Positions 52,358 through 61,671 of a DNA stretch of 64,000 bases are shown piece by piece (the first letter of the stretch is position 1; each line of letters begins with the position of its first letter). A model generated the notes under the pieces. The model searched no databases, was not told the origin of the DNA, and saw only the letters and a list, made by a program, of their open reading frames with translations. Source of the stretch: a virus; IMG/VR virus record IMGVR_UViG_3300025151_000018, positions 1 through 64,000 of that record; one strand, written 5' to 3'. Position numbers and translations under genes: made by a program.

Positions 52358-53614
52358 TCACAATCCTATGAGTTGTTCACAACAATTGAACCCTAAACTG
52401 TAAGTCCAAACAGAATCACCCGCTTGGTATGCAGGTTCAAATGTTTGAATTACACCAGATATAGCCACACCTTGCCGTAAGAACGGGTTAGGTCGGCTAA
52501 CATCACCGTTGCTATCAATCTCAACAGGGTCAAACGGTTCTAAATTGCTTTCCGATGGCATACTAACTCCCGGTCCTGATGGTATGATGAATTGCCTAAT
52601 TACTTCATCAGCACCCGTTGCCGTAATCATTGACTCATACGGTATTCTCATACCAACAATGTATTTTCTAACCGACTCCGCACCATCAATTCGTAGTAAT
52701 TTAGACAAATCAAAAGATGATAGTGCATCGGGCAACTCAATCAAGTCGCCTGTGAATGACTGTGGTGAAAAGAATCCACCCCCTGCTGAAACATTGACTG
52801 TCATATCAATTAGGTCTTGCAGTTTATCGCCCTTGCTTTTACGGCTACCTTCAACTCCCCCTGTGAAGTTTGAAATGAAGAACGGATTAGTCCAATCTCC
52901 TGTTGTTAGGTTTCCATGTCCTGACTTTACAATCCTAACATTACCATCGGCACTTCTTGTTATGTTTTCAAGAATTAGTTTCTCGTTCATTGGTGTGCCT
53001 ATGCCTTGTGATAGCGCACTTGTTGTTGCTGATCCTGTTGTTAATGTAATGTTAAAAAGTGATGTTGTCGCTTCTGTTGAAGAATTAACTCGGACAAGTG
53101 CAGCAGAGAAAGCGTTGTTAATTTGGGTCGCTATATCCCCTGTATGGTTAATTGTTCCTGTCAAATTGACGGGAATTATACTCTGTGCTGCTACTGTGGC
53201 TGCTGGCGGTGCGCTTTGGGAGTAAAAGATAAGCGTAATGTCCTCCCCAAGACCTGCTGATACCTGACCTGCTGATTGAAATTTGATAGTTTTACCATGT
53301 AATGCTGATACAATCTTTGCTATTGTGTCATTACCTATTGCCTTCTGTTGTTCAAACCAATTGGTAGCAATTGTAGTGGCACGAGATAGGTCTAACGCTG
53401 CTGACGCACCTGCTGCACCAGAGATATTGTCGTCATCTGTTAAAATGCCATTAACACCAATACTAACCATTGCTGCGTTTGTATCAAAACCGAGTCGCAT
53501 ACCCGCTAACGGAGGCGACCACACCGATGCACTTCTTGTGATAGAGAAGTTAATCGTTTCAGCCTCTAATTCAATAACCTGTCCGTCTTTGCGAATCAAC
53601 TGTATCATTGGCAT
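52358..53614 (-). CDS. Distal tail/baseplate protein (418 aa)
   Basis: Encoded right after the tape measure, where the distal tail protein of siphoviruses usually lies. The N-terminus (MIQLIRKDGQVIELEAETIN, SITRSASVWS) starts as a beta-rich domain, with an Ala/Ser-rich central insertion and a C-terminus (DSVWTYSLGFNCCEQLIGL) returning to strands. No membrane segment. The distal tail assignment rests on position and fold type. Confidence 0.5.
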   Translation of the reverse strand: MPMIQLIRKDGQVIELEAETINFSITRSASVWSPPLAGMRLGFDTNAAMVSIGVNGILTDDDNISGAAGASAALDLSRATTIATNWFEQQKAIGNDTIAKIVSALHGKTIKFQSAGQVSAGLGEDITLIFYSQSAPPAATVAAQSIIPVNLTGTINHTGDIATQINNAFSAALVRVNSSTEATTSLFNITLTTGSATTSALSQGIGTPMNEKLILENITRSADGNVRIVKSGHGNLTTGDWTNPFFISNFTGGVEGSRKSKGDKLQDLIDMTVNVSAGGGFFSPQSFTGDLIELPDALSSFDLSKLLRIDGAESVRKYIVGMRIPYESMITATGADEVIRQFIIPSGPGVSMPSESNLEPFDPVEIDSNGDVSRPNPFLRQGVAISGVIQTFEPAYQAGDSVWTYSLGFNCCEQLIGL

Positions 53615-53617
53615 TCA

Positions 53618-55348
53618 TTAGACCCCCCTTGTATAACTGCCACCACGAGATCGTGTTCGCATGACCCTCGCAACTTCTTCTGAAATCTGTCTTGCTAACT
53701 TGCGACCATCACCGTTAGCACCATTAACTGTGATATTGATGTTGGTGTCGCCACCACCCCCGCCAGCCATACCCTTCATTACCACAGGAATACTGCGACC
53801 ATCAGGCAATGGCACTATCGCTTCTGTGCCATGCAATTCAACAGGGTAGCCAGACTGTGGCCCTGATGCAATACCACCCTTCTTGAATTTCCATGATTTG
53901 TAATTGATTGTTGGTATATTAACACCGGGTATCTTGTTTGCTAATTTGATACCTGCGTTGATACCTTTCCATAGTGGTGATGTGAAATCAATCAAAGCAT
54001 TGACGGCTTTCGCTGCAAATCCTTTCATTCTATCCCAACCTTTACCCCACATGCCGACAATACCATTCCACAATTCTTTCGCTTTCTCTGTATTTCCTGT
54101 CAAAAGAGCCATAACTATTCTTGATACTCTGATAACAGTCCTAACGATTAGCAAGATCGGTGTTAGAATAAAGCCAAGTGCGTTTAGCAAATACATCCAA
54201 TACGGTTTGATATATGGATAAATCCAACCTATTATCTTGATTACAATACCTATGATGAATCCAGCGACATGAAGTATAACACCGATAAATTCACCAGCCC
54301 ACGCAATTAACTCGCCTAAGAACTCAAATATACCAGAACTAACCAAGAAGTCAAGCAGTATATTCCACCATTCCATAATTTCATTCACTATATCATCAAA
54401 GGTCACGCCCATATCATCAAATGCACCTGTTATGTTGTCAAATACGGCAACAACGCCATCCCAAATAGACATAACTGCATCAACTATTGCTTGCACTATA
54501 CCTGCTTCAACAATAGCGGTAATCAAACCAAATATCATCTCATAAATCATATTGTAGTATGTGAAGAACAATTCAACAACTGCGGTCATGCCATCAGTAA
54601 TGCCACCAAAGAATGATTCAGAGTCAATTTCTGGTAGCACTACATTTGCCTTGAGAGTTTCCCAAAGACCAGACATTCTTCCGGTTTGGTTGTCAAATAA
54701 ATCTCCCATACCTGTCGTTGCTGCTGAAAACACCGGGCCAAATGTTTCGCTTGCTTTAGTGCCAATACTACCTAAGCCACCCTTTATCTTATCAAACGGT
54801 ATTTTGTCTAAAGCACCCTTTACCTTATCAACGGCTGATTGAACAAAGCCAAAGGCATCACCAACCACAGGTAAATCTTCAAGCCAAGCCCGAAGTTTCC
54901 CACCCCCTTGATCTAACGATGCAACAAGAATCATCAACACCGCACTAAATGAAAATATCAAACCAACCATCGTCAATACTGTGCCAACAATGCCCGTTAG
55001 CAGTTTTTTGAACATACCAGCAGTAGCCACAACAGGGGTCAAGACCGCACCAAAAACACCAACAGTCTTTACAAAAGTGTTGAGGGTTTTATCAGCAGCA
55101 CCGCTTTTCTTGTCAAGATGTTCCATTGATTGCACACCAGCATCACCCGATGAGATAAATTTGCTCTTTACGCTCTCTAATGAGAACCCTAATTTGATGT
55201 ATGTATCATACAAAGGACCGAGAAACTTCATCATTACACGATGCTTATCTGGTAATATGGTTAATTGATCGCCATACTGTTGCAGGGTCTTGATATGTTC
55301 AGCGAACTGATAGTCCATACCAGCAATAGTTTTGCCACCCTTAGCCAT
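53618..55348 (-). CDS. Tail tape measure protein (576 aa)
   Basis: A helical N-terminus, then several hydrophobic segments (ILTPVVATAGMF-like region around residues 95-150, MIYEMIFGLITAIVEAGI near 260, and a long block near 345-400), then a Gly-rich C-terminus with GGIASGPQSGYPVELHGTEA and VPLPDGR, a signature of tape measure proteins. Length sets tail length: at about 0.15 nm per residue the tail would be near 85 nm. ATG overlaps the stop of the chaperone frameshift frame. N-terminus MAKGGKTIAG. Confidence 0.85.
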   Translation of the reverse strand: MAKGGKTIAGMDYQFAEHIKTLQQYGDQLTILPDKHRVMMKFLGPLYDTYIKLGFSLESVKSKFISSGDAGVQSMEHLDKKSGAADKTLNTFVKTVGVFGAVLTPVVATAGMFKKLLTGIVGTVLTMVGLIFSFSAVLMILVASLDQGGGKLRAWLEDLPVVGDAFGFVQSAVDKVKGALDKIPFDKIKGGLGSIGTKASETFGPVFSAATTGMGDLFDNQTGRMSGLWETLKANVVLPEIDSESFFGGITDGMTAVVELFFTYYNMIYEMIFGLITAIVEAGIVQAIVDAVMSIWDGVVAVFDNITGAFDDMGVTFDDIVNEIMEWWNILLDFLVSSGIFEFLGELIAWAGEFIGVILHVAGFIIGIVIKIIGWIYPYIKPYWMYLLNALGFILTPILLIVRTVIRVSRIVMALLTGNTEKAKELWNGIVGMWGKGWDRMKGFAAKAVNALIDFTSPLWKGINAGIKLANKIPGVNIPTINYKSWKFKKGGIASGPQSGYPVELHGTEAIVPLPDGRSIPVVMKGMAGGGGGDTNINITVNGANGDGRKLARQISEEVARVMRTRSRGGSYTRGV

Positions 55349-56041
55349 TATCTTTCAACCTCGCATTCATCTTCTCAAAGAAATCAGTATCGCTTGTAGT
55401 CTTAACTGCTCTCCCCTTTGTAGCACCCATATCTTGTTCACGCTTCAATTTATCCAACATTTCAGCCTCTTTTTCCCGATATGCGGTCATCATTAGATAA
55501 TCCAAGATGACCCGTTCAGGGGGTTGGCTATCCCAAGCGTGGGGAGGACACTTGAAAAACTGTCCTAAGAAAAATGTGATAATAGACTGACCTAAGTATG
55601 TTGCTTTGCCTATGGGTATGTCTATATCGCCCTCTCCGTCATAGGAAATGAATGCTTCTATGTCGTCAAGGGTTATGCCAAAGGGCCTGTAATTCCACCT
55701 TGCATTCCCTCCATGAGAGTATCAAACGATGGCAACAATTTCTGTATTTCCTGTGCAATCTCTGGTTTTAGAGTCAGCAATTGCTTTGCGGTTAGAGATG
55801 GTTCTGACTTAGTGATGCACTTAGTGAATACAAACTTCCAAAATCCACCAAAATCAATTTGGGGAATCATATTACCATCACCGTCATTCTTCAAACCGAC
55901 AAATTGACTTAGTGCCTCTTGCCTTTCAATCCAAGTTAGATCCTTTATCCATACGGATAATTCACCAAACTCGGTGTCAATAGTGTGTTGCTCTGAATTA
56001 TTGTCAATTAGTAAATCATTCACTTGTGCTTTCTCCGCCAT
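55341..56041 (-). CDS. Tail assembly chaperone, long form by -1 frameshift (gpG-T-like, 233 aa)
   Basis: The short chaperone frame ends in TAA at 55675-55673. Directly before it, the minus strand reads C CCT TTG, a canonical X XXY YYZ slippery heptamer, and the -1 frame then stays open for 112 codons (GITLDDIEAFISYDGEGD to ARLKDNG) until TAA at 55343-55341, which overlaps the tape measure ATG. The extension has no plausible start of its own near its beginning. Layout and size match lambda gpG/gpGT, where the long form binds the tape measure. Whether the shift happens is untested. Confidence 0.7.
55673..56041 (-). CDS. Tail assembly chaperone, short form (gpG-like, 122 aa)
   Basis: ATG 56041 with AAGGTGAAGG upstream gives 122 aa; GTG 56050 is also in frame. 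Acidic, with a helical C-terminal half (AKQLLTLKPEIAQEIQKLL) and DLTWIERQEALSQFVG in the middle. Such proteins are made in excess of the frameshifted form and keep the tape measure soluble. It sits between the tail tube protein and the tape measure, the classic place. Confidence 0.75.
   Translation of the reverse strand: MAEKAQVNDLLIDNNSEQHTIDTEFGELSVWIKDLTWIERQEALSQFVGLKNDGDGNMIPQIDFGGFWKFVFTKCITKSEPSLTAKQLLTLKPEIAQEIQKLLPSFDTLMEGMQGGITGPLA
55679..55685 (-). promoter_or_regulatory. Slippery heptamer CCCTTTG for -1 frameshifting
   Basis: On the minus strand the 0-frame reads GGC CCT TTG GCA TAA. Both tRNAs can re-pair after slipping back (CCC, TTT). The stop codon lies 3 nt further, the typical distance for phage tail chaperone shift sites. 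Confidence 0.65.
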
Positions 56042-56402
56042 TACCTTCACCTTCTTCTGTGGTTGGCTCTGCTACTGCTTCTTCAACCACTTCAACCTCT
56101 GGTGCGGTTAAGCGAGCCAACAGGTCAGCCTTTGTGCCTGTTGTCGCTAAACCTCTTGTGCTGCATTCAACTTGCAATTCTGTCTTATTCATGTCCTCAA
56201 AGGACTTTGGTTCAACAGGTGCGGGTGCATCCACAGGTGTTTCAGGTGTCGGGGTCGGAGAAGGCTCAAGGATTGCTTCACGGACAACAACAATACCTGC
56301 ACTACTTAGTCCAGCACCTTCAATAATGCCTTTCTCTGTAATAGTCCAATCTAATGCTGCTCTTGTTCCGTTAATTTCCACATGCCCTGTTAGCCTTGCC
56401 AT
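56016..56402 (-). CDS. Small structural protein with SAP-like motif (128 aa)
   Basis: The N-terminal 45 residues form strands (LTGHVEINGTRAALDWTITE). A Pro/Thr-rich linker follows, then MNKTELQVECSTRGLATTGT-KADLLARL (71-98), a SAP-type helix-extended loop-helix used for DNA or protein binding. The C-terminus is acidic. It overlaps the chaperone gene by 26 nt. Probably a minor tail protein. Confidence 0.5.
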   Translation of the reverse strand: MARLTGHVEINGTRAALDWTITEKGIIEGAGLSSAGIVVVREAILEPSPTPTPETPVDAPAPVEPKSFEDMNKTELQVECSTRGLATTGTKADLLARLTAPEVEVVEEAVAEPTTEEGEGNGGESTSE

Positions 56403-56449
56403 TCATATCACCCCTGTCATCTATATCTAATAAACTTAATTCACTAATT

Positions 56450-56899
56450 CTAATTCCATACCGTTGATTCGCCATCTTCATCATAAGACCAACCGGGTTC
56501 ATTCCAACATTCTTGGCATAGACCATTACGGCATTCCGCCTGTTGTTCACAGTCATTACACCAATCATCTTCAATTTCCCATTTTAAGGCTTCTTCCGGC
56601 CAGCCATCTTCATCATCATCTGGCTCTCGTAGCATATCCGCACCCGGTCCTGCTTTCATGCGTTGTGATAATTCTTCGTAGTTATCCATCCATGAACCAA
56701 CGATAGCCTGTGCTTCTCGCTTATCAATACCTATTTTTTCCAATTCCATTGGCGCACCGAACATATTGATGCGCCCAGATGCTTGCAGATCAAAGAGAAG
56801 TTGATACCATCTATCCCATTCAGGGTTAATAGGTGTGTTTTTCAAAATAGACCACCCACGAGAAAGTGCCTTCTTCAAAACATCTGTGTCTTTCATCAT
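56450..56899 (-). CDS. Tail-region protein with C-terminal zinc knuckle (149 aa)
   Basis: Residues 1-90 are helical (KKALSRGWSILKN, AQAIVGSWMDNYEELSQRM), then CNDCEQQAECRNGLCQECW gives four or five Cys in a zinc-knuckle arrangement, ending in an acidic tail. It lies between the tail tube and chaperone genes. Possible morphogenesis factor; not recognised. Confidence 0.5.
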   Translation of the reverse strand: MMKDTDVLKKALSRGWSILKNTPINPEWDRWYQLLFDLQASGRINMFGAPMELEKIGIDKREAQAIVGSWMDNYEELSQRMKAGPGADMLREPDDDEDGWPEEALKWEIEDDWCNDCEQQAECRNGLCQECWNEPGWSYDEDGESTVWN

Positions 56900-56906
56900 C
56901 AATCCC

Positions 56907-59159
56907 TCAATAAATAAAGTATGGGCTTGTTTCTGTCGCCTTCATGTGCCTAATTGCAAACTCAACCTCTGCGGTCACAGGCCCTTTGTCATCGGGCAAC
57001 GGGTGATTAGCCTTCAATACAGTATAGTCCTCAATTGTGATGAGAGCATTCTGGCGTGTGCTTGCCGAACCCGGTTTGAATAGTGTCATAGTAATGTCGT
57101 TAGTGTTGATGTGGTGCTTTCTCTGTCGCAATTCATCAAACCATCGGCTATCTTCAACTAATGCACTAAACTTGAATGTGTATTCTCTTGCTGCCTCTGT
57201 GATTTCAGAAGAGTATTGTGTTGCAGCCTCTTGCACCTGATCGCCAGCAGCATAACTGCCGTCTGTTCCTTTGATATACCATCGGGCGGTGTTAGAGTTG
57301 CTAATACCCAATTCAGCACTAATAGCCCTTAGCAAAGGTGCGCCAAAGGCTTGCATACTCACATGCTGAAACAAATACGGCTTCTCGCCATTTACTGCGA
57401 TACCAGACACCCTGCGATTTACATGGGTGTTTGCAGTATTTTCAAACATACGGTGCGGATTGATGAATGTATCTTGAGTATCACTATACATTCGCCCTGC
57501 TTCATAATCTCCGCTAATCTTTACTTCACCTTCGCTATCGGCTTTGAATGTGAAAGCATTGATTTTACAACCAGAATACACCCTTAGCATTTGATTAGCA
57601 CCGGGTGTAGTGTCTGTGGATCTAAATGATTGCTCAATACTAAATGTTGGCAAGTATGAATAGCCAAAGAAGTTATGCTCAACACCATACTTCAACTCGT
57701 TTGTAGTGTCAATGATGGCAGGTGAACCTCTCTCCCATGTTGTTCCGTTGGTGGTGTCATAGGTGTATGCCATTCTTTCAACACCACATGATGTAGCGGT
57801 GTGTCCGAATAGGAATGGTTCTTCAACATAAACATAAGCAGCATCACCGCCAGCAGCCGTTCCAACCGCCAAAATCCTACGGATTTCATGCTTGTTTAGT
57901 GTTGGTGCGCTAACATCAGCACCGGGAATTTGAACGGTATCTTTGTCAAAGATTTGTATGTATTCCCCTGCGGTAAATTTGGCTGCGATTGTTGCGCCCA
58001 AGTTTATTCTCAAATCACCTGCAACTACATCGGCAGCAGGGCCAGCGAGAATGTGAATAGGAACATTGACTGTTTGCGCTCTTGCTAATGCGCCAGAATC
58101 TATGTCTGTGCAACCTGTAAATTCAGCAGCACCGCCATAAGCACCGTAATGTCCGAGCAATGGTAGCCCATCTGTTGAAAGAACCTTGAATATGCCACCA
58201 CCTGTCGCTACGACATCAAAGTTAGCGGTTGCAGTATCTGTGGTTGTAATTGCTAATAGTGTATCAGCAACGCTCAAAGAACCTATCAATACATCTTTAT
58301 CAACTGTGCTACCCAATCCTGTAAGTGTTGAAAATCCTGTTGGTGAATCATTTGTTGTTGTTGTAATGGTGGTATCAATTGTGTTTGTTCCAAATTCCTG
58401 TGCTGCAAGGTTTTTACTTGTTTGACCGTCTTTCAAGTTTAATGGTAAAGCACCCAAGATTGTATTGGCTGATGAAACATGAGAGTATTCACCCATGCCC
58501 TTTGCAGTATGTCCTCCAAGAGCGTATTTCATAAATCTCAAAGAATGTGCGTTTAGATCGTATGCACCACCACCAAGTGTTTCCTTGCCACTTGTTAGGA
58601 CATTGACATCACGCCCCATGCCTACAATGTGTTGCTTTCTAACATCAATCTCGGACTCTGGTAATGAGAATGAGTTAAGCAATCCTAAGAATTGGTCGGC
58701 TTTGATTCGCTCGCTTGTGCCAGCAGCACAGTCAGAGTCAAAGGTTGGCATACGCAATCCATTGATTACAAAGTAATCGTCAGCGTGTCCGGGGTTGTCA
58801 GCCGATACAAGTCTTGGTTGAATTGTAATTGTTGTGTCATCATTTGCCGTGATAGTGAAACTTCTGTATGTTGAAGCGTAATTATCATTTGCATGGTTTT
58901 GGGAAGCATAAAAGCGAAGTGAAGCACCAACAAGCATATTGTTTGGCACTTTCATCTTTCCATCGGTATGAACCCAATACATACCTTCACCGATTGTGAT
59001 TGTTGATGTGTTTGCGGTTGGCCCTACTTTGGTAGTTTTCCACCCATCGGTTGCGGTTGTTCCATCAACCCATGTTCCTGTTCCTTGTCCTACTAATCCT
59101 GTTTCCTTCGCCATAGAAACTTCGGCTAAATCTCCCTTGAATACTTGGTTTGTCGGCAT
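56907..59159 (-). CDS. Major tail tube protein with large insertion (750 aa)
   Basis: Position just before the chaperone and tape measure fits the major tail protein. Ends resemble tube folds: FSLPESEIDVRKQHIVGMGR near residue 160, NAFTFKADSEGEVKISGDYE near 545, and DDKGPVTAEVEFAIRHMK at the C-terminus. Typical tube proteins are 150-400 aa. Here a Thr/Gly/Ala-rich region (about 240-470) looks inserted and could project from the tail surface. No sheath gene is visible beside it, supporting a non-contractile tail. Confidence 0.65.
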   Translation of the reverse strand: MPTNQVFKGDLAEVSMAKETGLVGQGTGTWVDGTTATDGWKTTKVGPTANTSTITIGEGMYWVHTDGKMKVPNNMLVGASLRFYASQNHANDNYASTYRSFTITANDDTTITIQPRLVSADNPGHADDYFVINGLRMPTFDSDCAAGTSERIKADQFLGLLNSFSLPESEIDVRKQHIVGMGRDVNVLTSGKETLGGGAYDLNAHSLRFMKYALGGHTAKGMGEYSHVSSANTILGALPLNLKDGQTSKNLAAQEFGTNTIDTTITTTTNDSPTGFSTLTGLGSTVDKDVLIGSLSVADTLLAITTTDTATANFDVVATGGGIFKVLSTDGLPLLGHYGAYGGAAEFTGCTDIDSGALARAQTVNVPIHILAGPAADVVAGDLRINLGATIAAKFTAGEYIQIFDKDTVQIPGADVSAPTLNKHEIRRILAVGTAAGGDAAYVYVEEPFLFGHTATSCGVERMAYTYDTTNGTTWERGSPAIIDTTNELKYGVEHNFFGYSYLPTFSIEQSFRSTDTTPGANQMLRVYSGCKINAFTFKADSEGEVKISGDYEAGRMYSDTQDTFINPHRMFENTANTHVNRRVSGIAVNGEKPYLFQHVSMQAFGAPLLRAISAELGISNSNTARWYIKGTDGSYAAGDQVQEAATQYSSEITEAAREYTFKFSALVEDSRWFDELRQRKHHINTNDITMTLFKPGSASTRQNALITIEDYTVLKANHPLPDDKGPVTAEVEFAIRHMKATETSPYFIY

Positions 59160-59170
59160 CTTTCATCATC

Positions 59171-59602
59171 TCATATTGCGGGGAGGGGTTGTGCAAAAAT
59201 CACTATTTCGGCTTGCATTGTGTAGCGGAATAGCCTCTTACTACGGTCAGACAAGTCGGTTCGGGTCTTGAAGATTGCCCTATCAAAGTTAGATCCATCA
59301 CCCTTTCTGTGCTTGTGCAGTATTCTCCGCACTTCATCACGAAGCGCACTTAGACGGCTTCTCCCCTTCACCGTTCTAATATCAATTGTTAGATTGACAT
59401 GGATATTGACAAAATCAAATAGCAACTCTGGTTGTGCTTCATTGTGTGCAGTTTCAAAGACTCGGATAATGTCATGATCTTGCAAACGGGTTCGCTTTCC
59501 TTCGCCAGACTCTAATGTTGCTATGTCTAAAATTGAGGGTTTTGGAGATACATTCCATTCCCTGTTAAGCAAATTAACAATAGAATCAATTGCATCAGTC
59601 AT
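59171..59602 (-). CDS. Tail terminator/completion-like protein (143 aa)
   Basis: Size, alpha/beta pattern (MTDAIDSIVNLLNREWN helix, then FDFVNIHVNLTIDIRTV strands, then helix SALRDEVRRILHK, then strands TMQAEIVIFAQ) and location just before the tail tube gene suit a tail terminator of the gpU/gp10-type. The link is by context and fold order only. Overlaps the upstream gene by 4 nt. Confidence 0.5.
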   Translation of the reverse strand: MTDAIDSIVNLLNREWNVSPKPSILDIATLESGEGKRTRLQDHDIIRVFETAHNEAQPELLFDFVNIHVNLTIDIRTVKGRSRLSALRDEVRRILHKHRKGDGSNFDRAIFKTRTDLSDRSKRLFRYTMQAEIVIFAQPLPAI

Positions 59603-59868
59603 TCTTTGAAAACCCCCGTTAATTTTGCTTGCGCTTGCGCTACATCTAATGCGAAGGGGCTATTCTCTTTATGCTTATTCATTATTTCGGCTAATTCACC
59701 CTCATCAAGAGGTATGTTATCTTCCTCTGCCATATTTTGCTCTTGAATCATAAGAGCCTCTAAGTGATTTGGTTCTGCGTCTTGTTGCTTGGCTACTGCT
59801 GCTTTGTATTCCTCAAGTGCCTTTGTCTTAGACTCAAAGACTTTCAACACTTCTGGTATATCCATCAT
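59599..59868 (-). CDS. Small acidic helical protein (89 aa)
   Basis: Coiled-coil-like (VLKVFESKTKALEEYKAAVA) with a second helix carrying ELAEIMNKHKE. It overlaps both neighbours by 4 nt. It may be a head-tail joining or scaffold-type protein; not recognised. Confidence 0.45.
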   Translation of the reverse strand: MMDIPEVLKVFESKTKALEEYKAAVAKQQDAEPNHLEALMIQEQNMAEEDNIPLDEGELAEIMNKHKENSPFALDVAQAQAKLTGVFKE

Positions 59869-60050
59869 TTGTCGCCTCTCATTTCCTCTATTCCAGCATC
59901 AACGGCTCGCTTTTTGCCATCACAATCACGGCAAAACTGTCCTGTTGATTTAGAACCAGACCAAATAACACCGTATTTGTCGCAATCGCTACAATGATCT
60001 ATGATTTTACCTGATGGTAATTGTTGTCTTTGTGGTGCTTTCTCAACCAT
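59865..60050 (-). CDS. Small zinc-ribbon protein (61 aa)
   Basis: CSDCDKYG and CRDCDGKK, about 21 residues apart, form a zinc ribbon with basic flanks. It sits in the head-tail joining region of the virion operon, overlapping the next gene by 4 nt. Function unknown. Confidence 0.5.
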   Translation of the reverse strand: MVEKAPQRQQLPSGKIIDHCSDCDKYGVIWSGSKSTGQFCRDCDGKKRAVDAGIEEMRGDK

Positions 60051-60054
60051 TTTA

Positions 60055-61671
60055 TCAGCCTCCCATTCCCGCTACTACAATGCTCTCTTGAAACGGCACG
60101 AGAAGTTTGGCAACCTCTGCCTCTAACTTCTGGTGCTTAGATGCCAAGTCCACATTTTGTGTTCCTTCGGGGAATAATACAGAATAATCATCGGACATGA
60201 GAATATCCATGACTACCAATTTAGTGCAAGCATCTTCAATGCTCTTATCAACATACCTTTCACCGTAAATGTAAGCCATTCTTAGCGAATGGTTCTCAAA
60301 GAATGGATATTCATTGTTAAACAGTATTTGACCGTTCTCTTCAATAGACCACCACGATCTTTGTCGCTCTTCATCATCAATATCACACAAAAAGCGAACC
60401 TGCTTCAAAGTAGCACCTATGGTTAGTGATGTGGTAAAACTCCCTTCTTCATCACTAATCACGGTGAAAGTGTTGCCGACTCGGTTGCATAGCGCAATCC
60501 TGTTTGTAGTGCCATCTTGAATAAATACCAGACCATATCCATTGGTAAAGTGGCTGGCGTTATTAACCGTAAATGATGTAATAGGCGTTCCTGTTGTGCC
60601 ATCAACAGTCGCTTCGCAAGTAGTATGAAGATTCTTAATGAAATTGATAGCACCGTTATCACTAATTGCTATTGTTGCATTCTTTCCACCCTCTGTGCTA
60701 CGCATAGATGAAACCTCAACCACACCATCACCCATATCGCTATTGCCAAGTGCCATAAACTCGTGATTAACATTTAGTGTTGCTGATGACGATGTTGCAG
60801 TTTCAACGGTCAAACTGCCTATCTGTATTGCTGATTTATTAAAATCAGGGTCTTGGTTGATTAGTGCTGCGATATTTTCAGCCGTTGATTTGTGATCAAA
60901 CTGCGACCTCCACTTAGTTTGAGCGTCATCTCCCTCTGTCAATTTAGCCACACCATTTGCACCCGGACATAGGTAAATGCTCTTGCCACTTAATGCGGTA
61001 TGATCCATGATGCGGAATGCAGCACGAGCAGCAGCCATTTCACGGTAGTAATCACCTTGCCATGCACCCATCTTTAGAATGCGTTGAATAGCCCCATGCT
61101 TGACAAATACTGCACCAACATAGTCGGTATAGTATCGCCTTCGGTATGGTTTGAATGTTGTGAAGTTTAGGTATTCCTCTGATACAAGTCGTGGTCGCCA
61201 AGCGTGTCGGGTCACGGTATCAATGTAATCTTGCCTAATCTTGATTAAATGCTCAACATGACTCTTTTTGACACCACGCTCATTACTGTTAGTAAATGCT
61301 GATTTGTGTTGAATGTATGCGTTATTTGCAGTAGTAAATGACTCCGAACCTTCTTTTGCTGCGATAAGATATATTTGACCTGCCGACCCTACTGATGCCG
61401 TTGATGTGATTGTGTATGTCTTGCCAATAGCATCGGCATCATCATACACCAATATGTTATCAGTAGCCTCATAGCCCCATCTCCTAAAGTCAGCACCAGA
61501 TATGGGGAATTTAATATCACTACCATCAATTACACTATCACCTGCTAATGTGATAGGATCGGGTAATGGTAATTGAAGATACTCGCTAACCTTTTGCACC
61601 GTTGTATAAACCAATTCATCAGGGTATAACGGTGCATTTGGTCTATGTCCGGGTGAGAATGTGCGTGGCAT
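60055..61671 (-). CDS. Probable head-tail connector/adaptor (538 aa)
   Basis: The N-terminus VYTTVQKVSEYLQLPLPDP and the C-terminal helices (YIYGERYVDKSIEDACTKLV, then VLFPEG) resemble the two ends of gp6/gp15-like head-tail connectors, which are about 100-150 aa. A beta-rich stretch of roughly 300 residues (Thr/Ser/Asn-rich) appears inserted between them. The order connector, terminator, tail tube, chaperone and tape measure agrees with phage maps. ATG overlaps the upstream stop. Confidence 0.55.
   Translation of the reverse strand: MPRTFSPGHRPNAPLYPDELVYTTVQKVSEYLQLPLPDPITLAGDSVIDGSDIKFPISGADFRRWGYEATDNILVYDDADAIGKTYTITSTASVGSAGQIYLIAAKEGSESFTTANNAYIQHKSAFTNSNERGVKKSHVEHLIKIRQDYIDTVTRHAWRPRLVSEEYLNFTTFKPYRRRYYTDYVGAVFVKHGAIQRILKMGAWQGDYYREMAAARAAFRIMDHTALSGKSIYLCPGANGVAKLTEGDDAQTKWRSQFDHKSTAENIAALINQDPDFNKSAIQIGSLTVETATSSSATLNVNHEFMALGNSDMGDGVVEVSSMRSTEGGKNATIAISDNGAINFIKNLHTTCEATVDGTTGTPITSFTVNNASHFTNGYGLVFIQDGTTNRIALCNRVGNTFTVISDEEGSFTTSLTIGATLKQVRFLCDIDDEERQRSWWSIEENGQILFNNEYPFFENHSLRMAYIYGERYVDKSIEDACTKLVVMDILMSDDYSVLFPEGTQNVDLASKHQKLEAEVAKLLVPFQESIVVAGMGG

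Noticed and set aside
56024-56430. Two + strand ORFs of 100 and 134 aa
   Set aside because: Opposite the SAP-motif protein; Leu/Ser/Pro-rich complements of its acidic codons.
56907-59159. Tail sheath protein as an alternative for the 750-aa gene
   Set aside because: No separate tube gene follows it and the chaperone lies directly downstream; the pattern fits a tube protein better. Not fully excluded.
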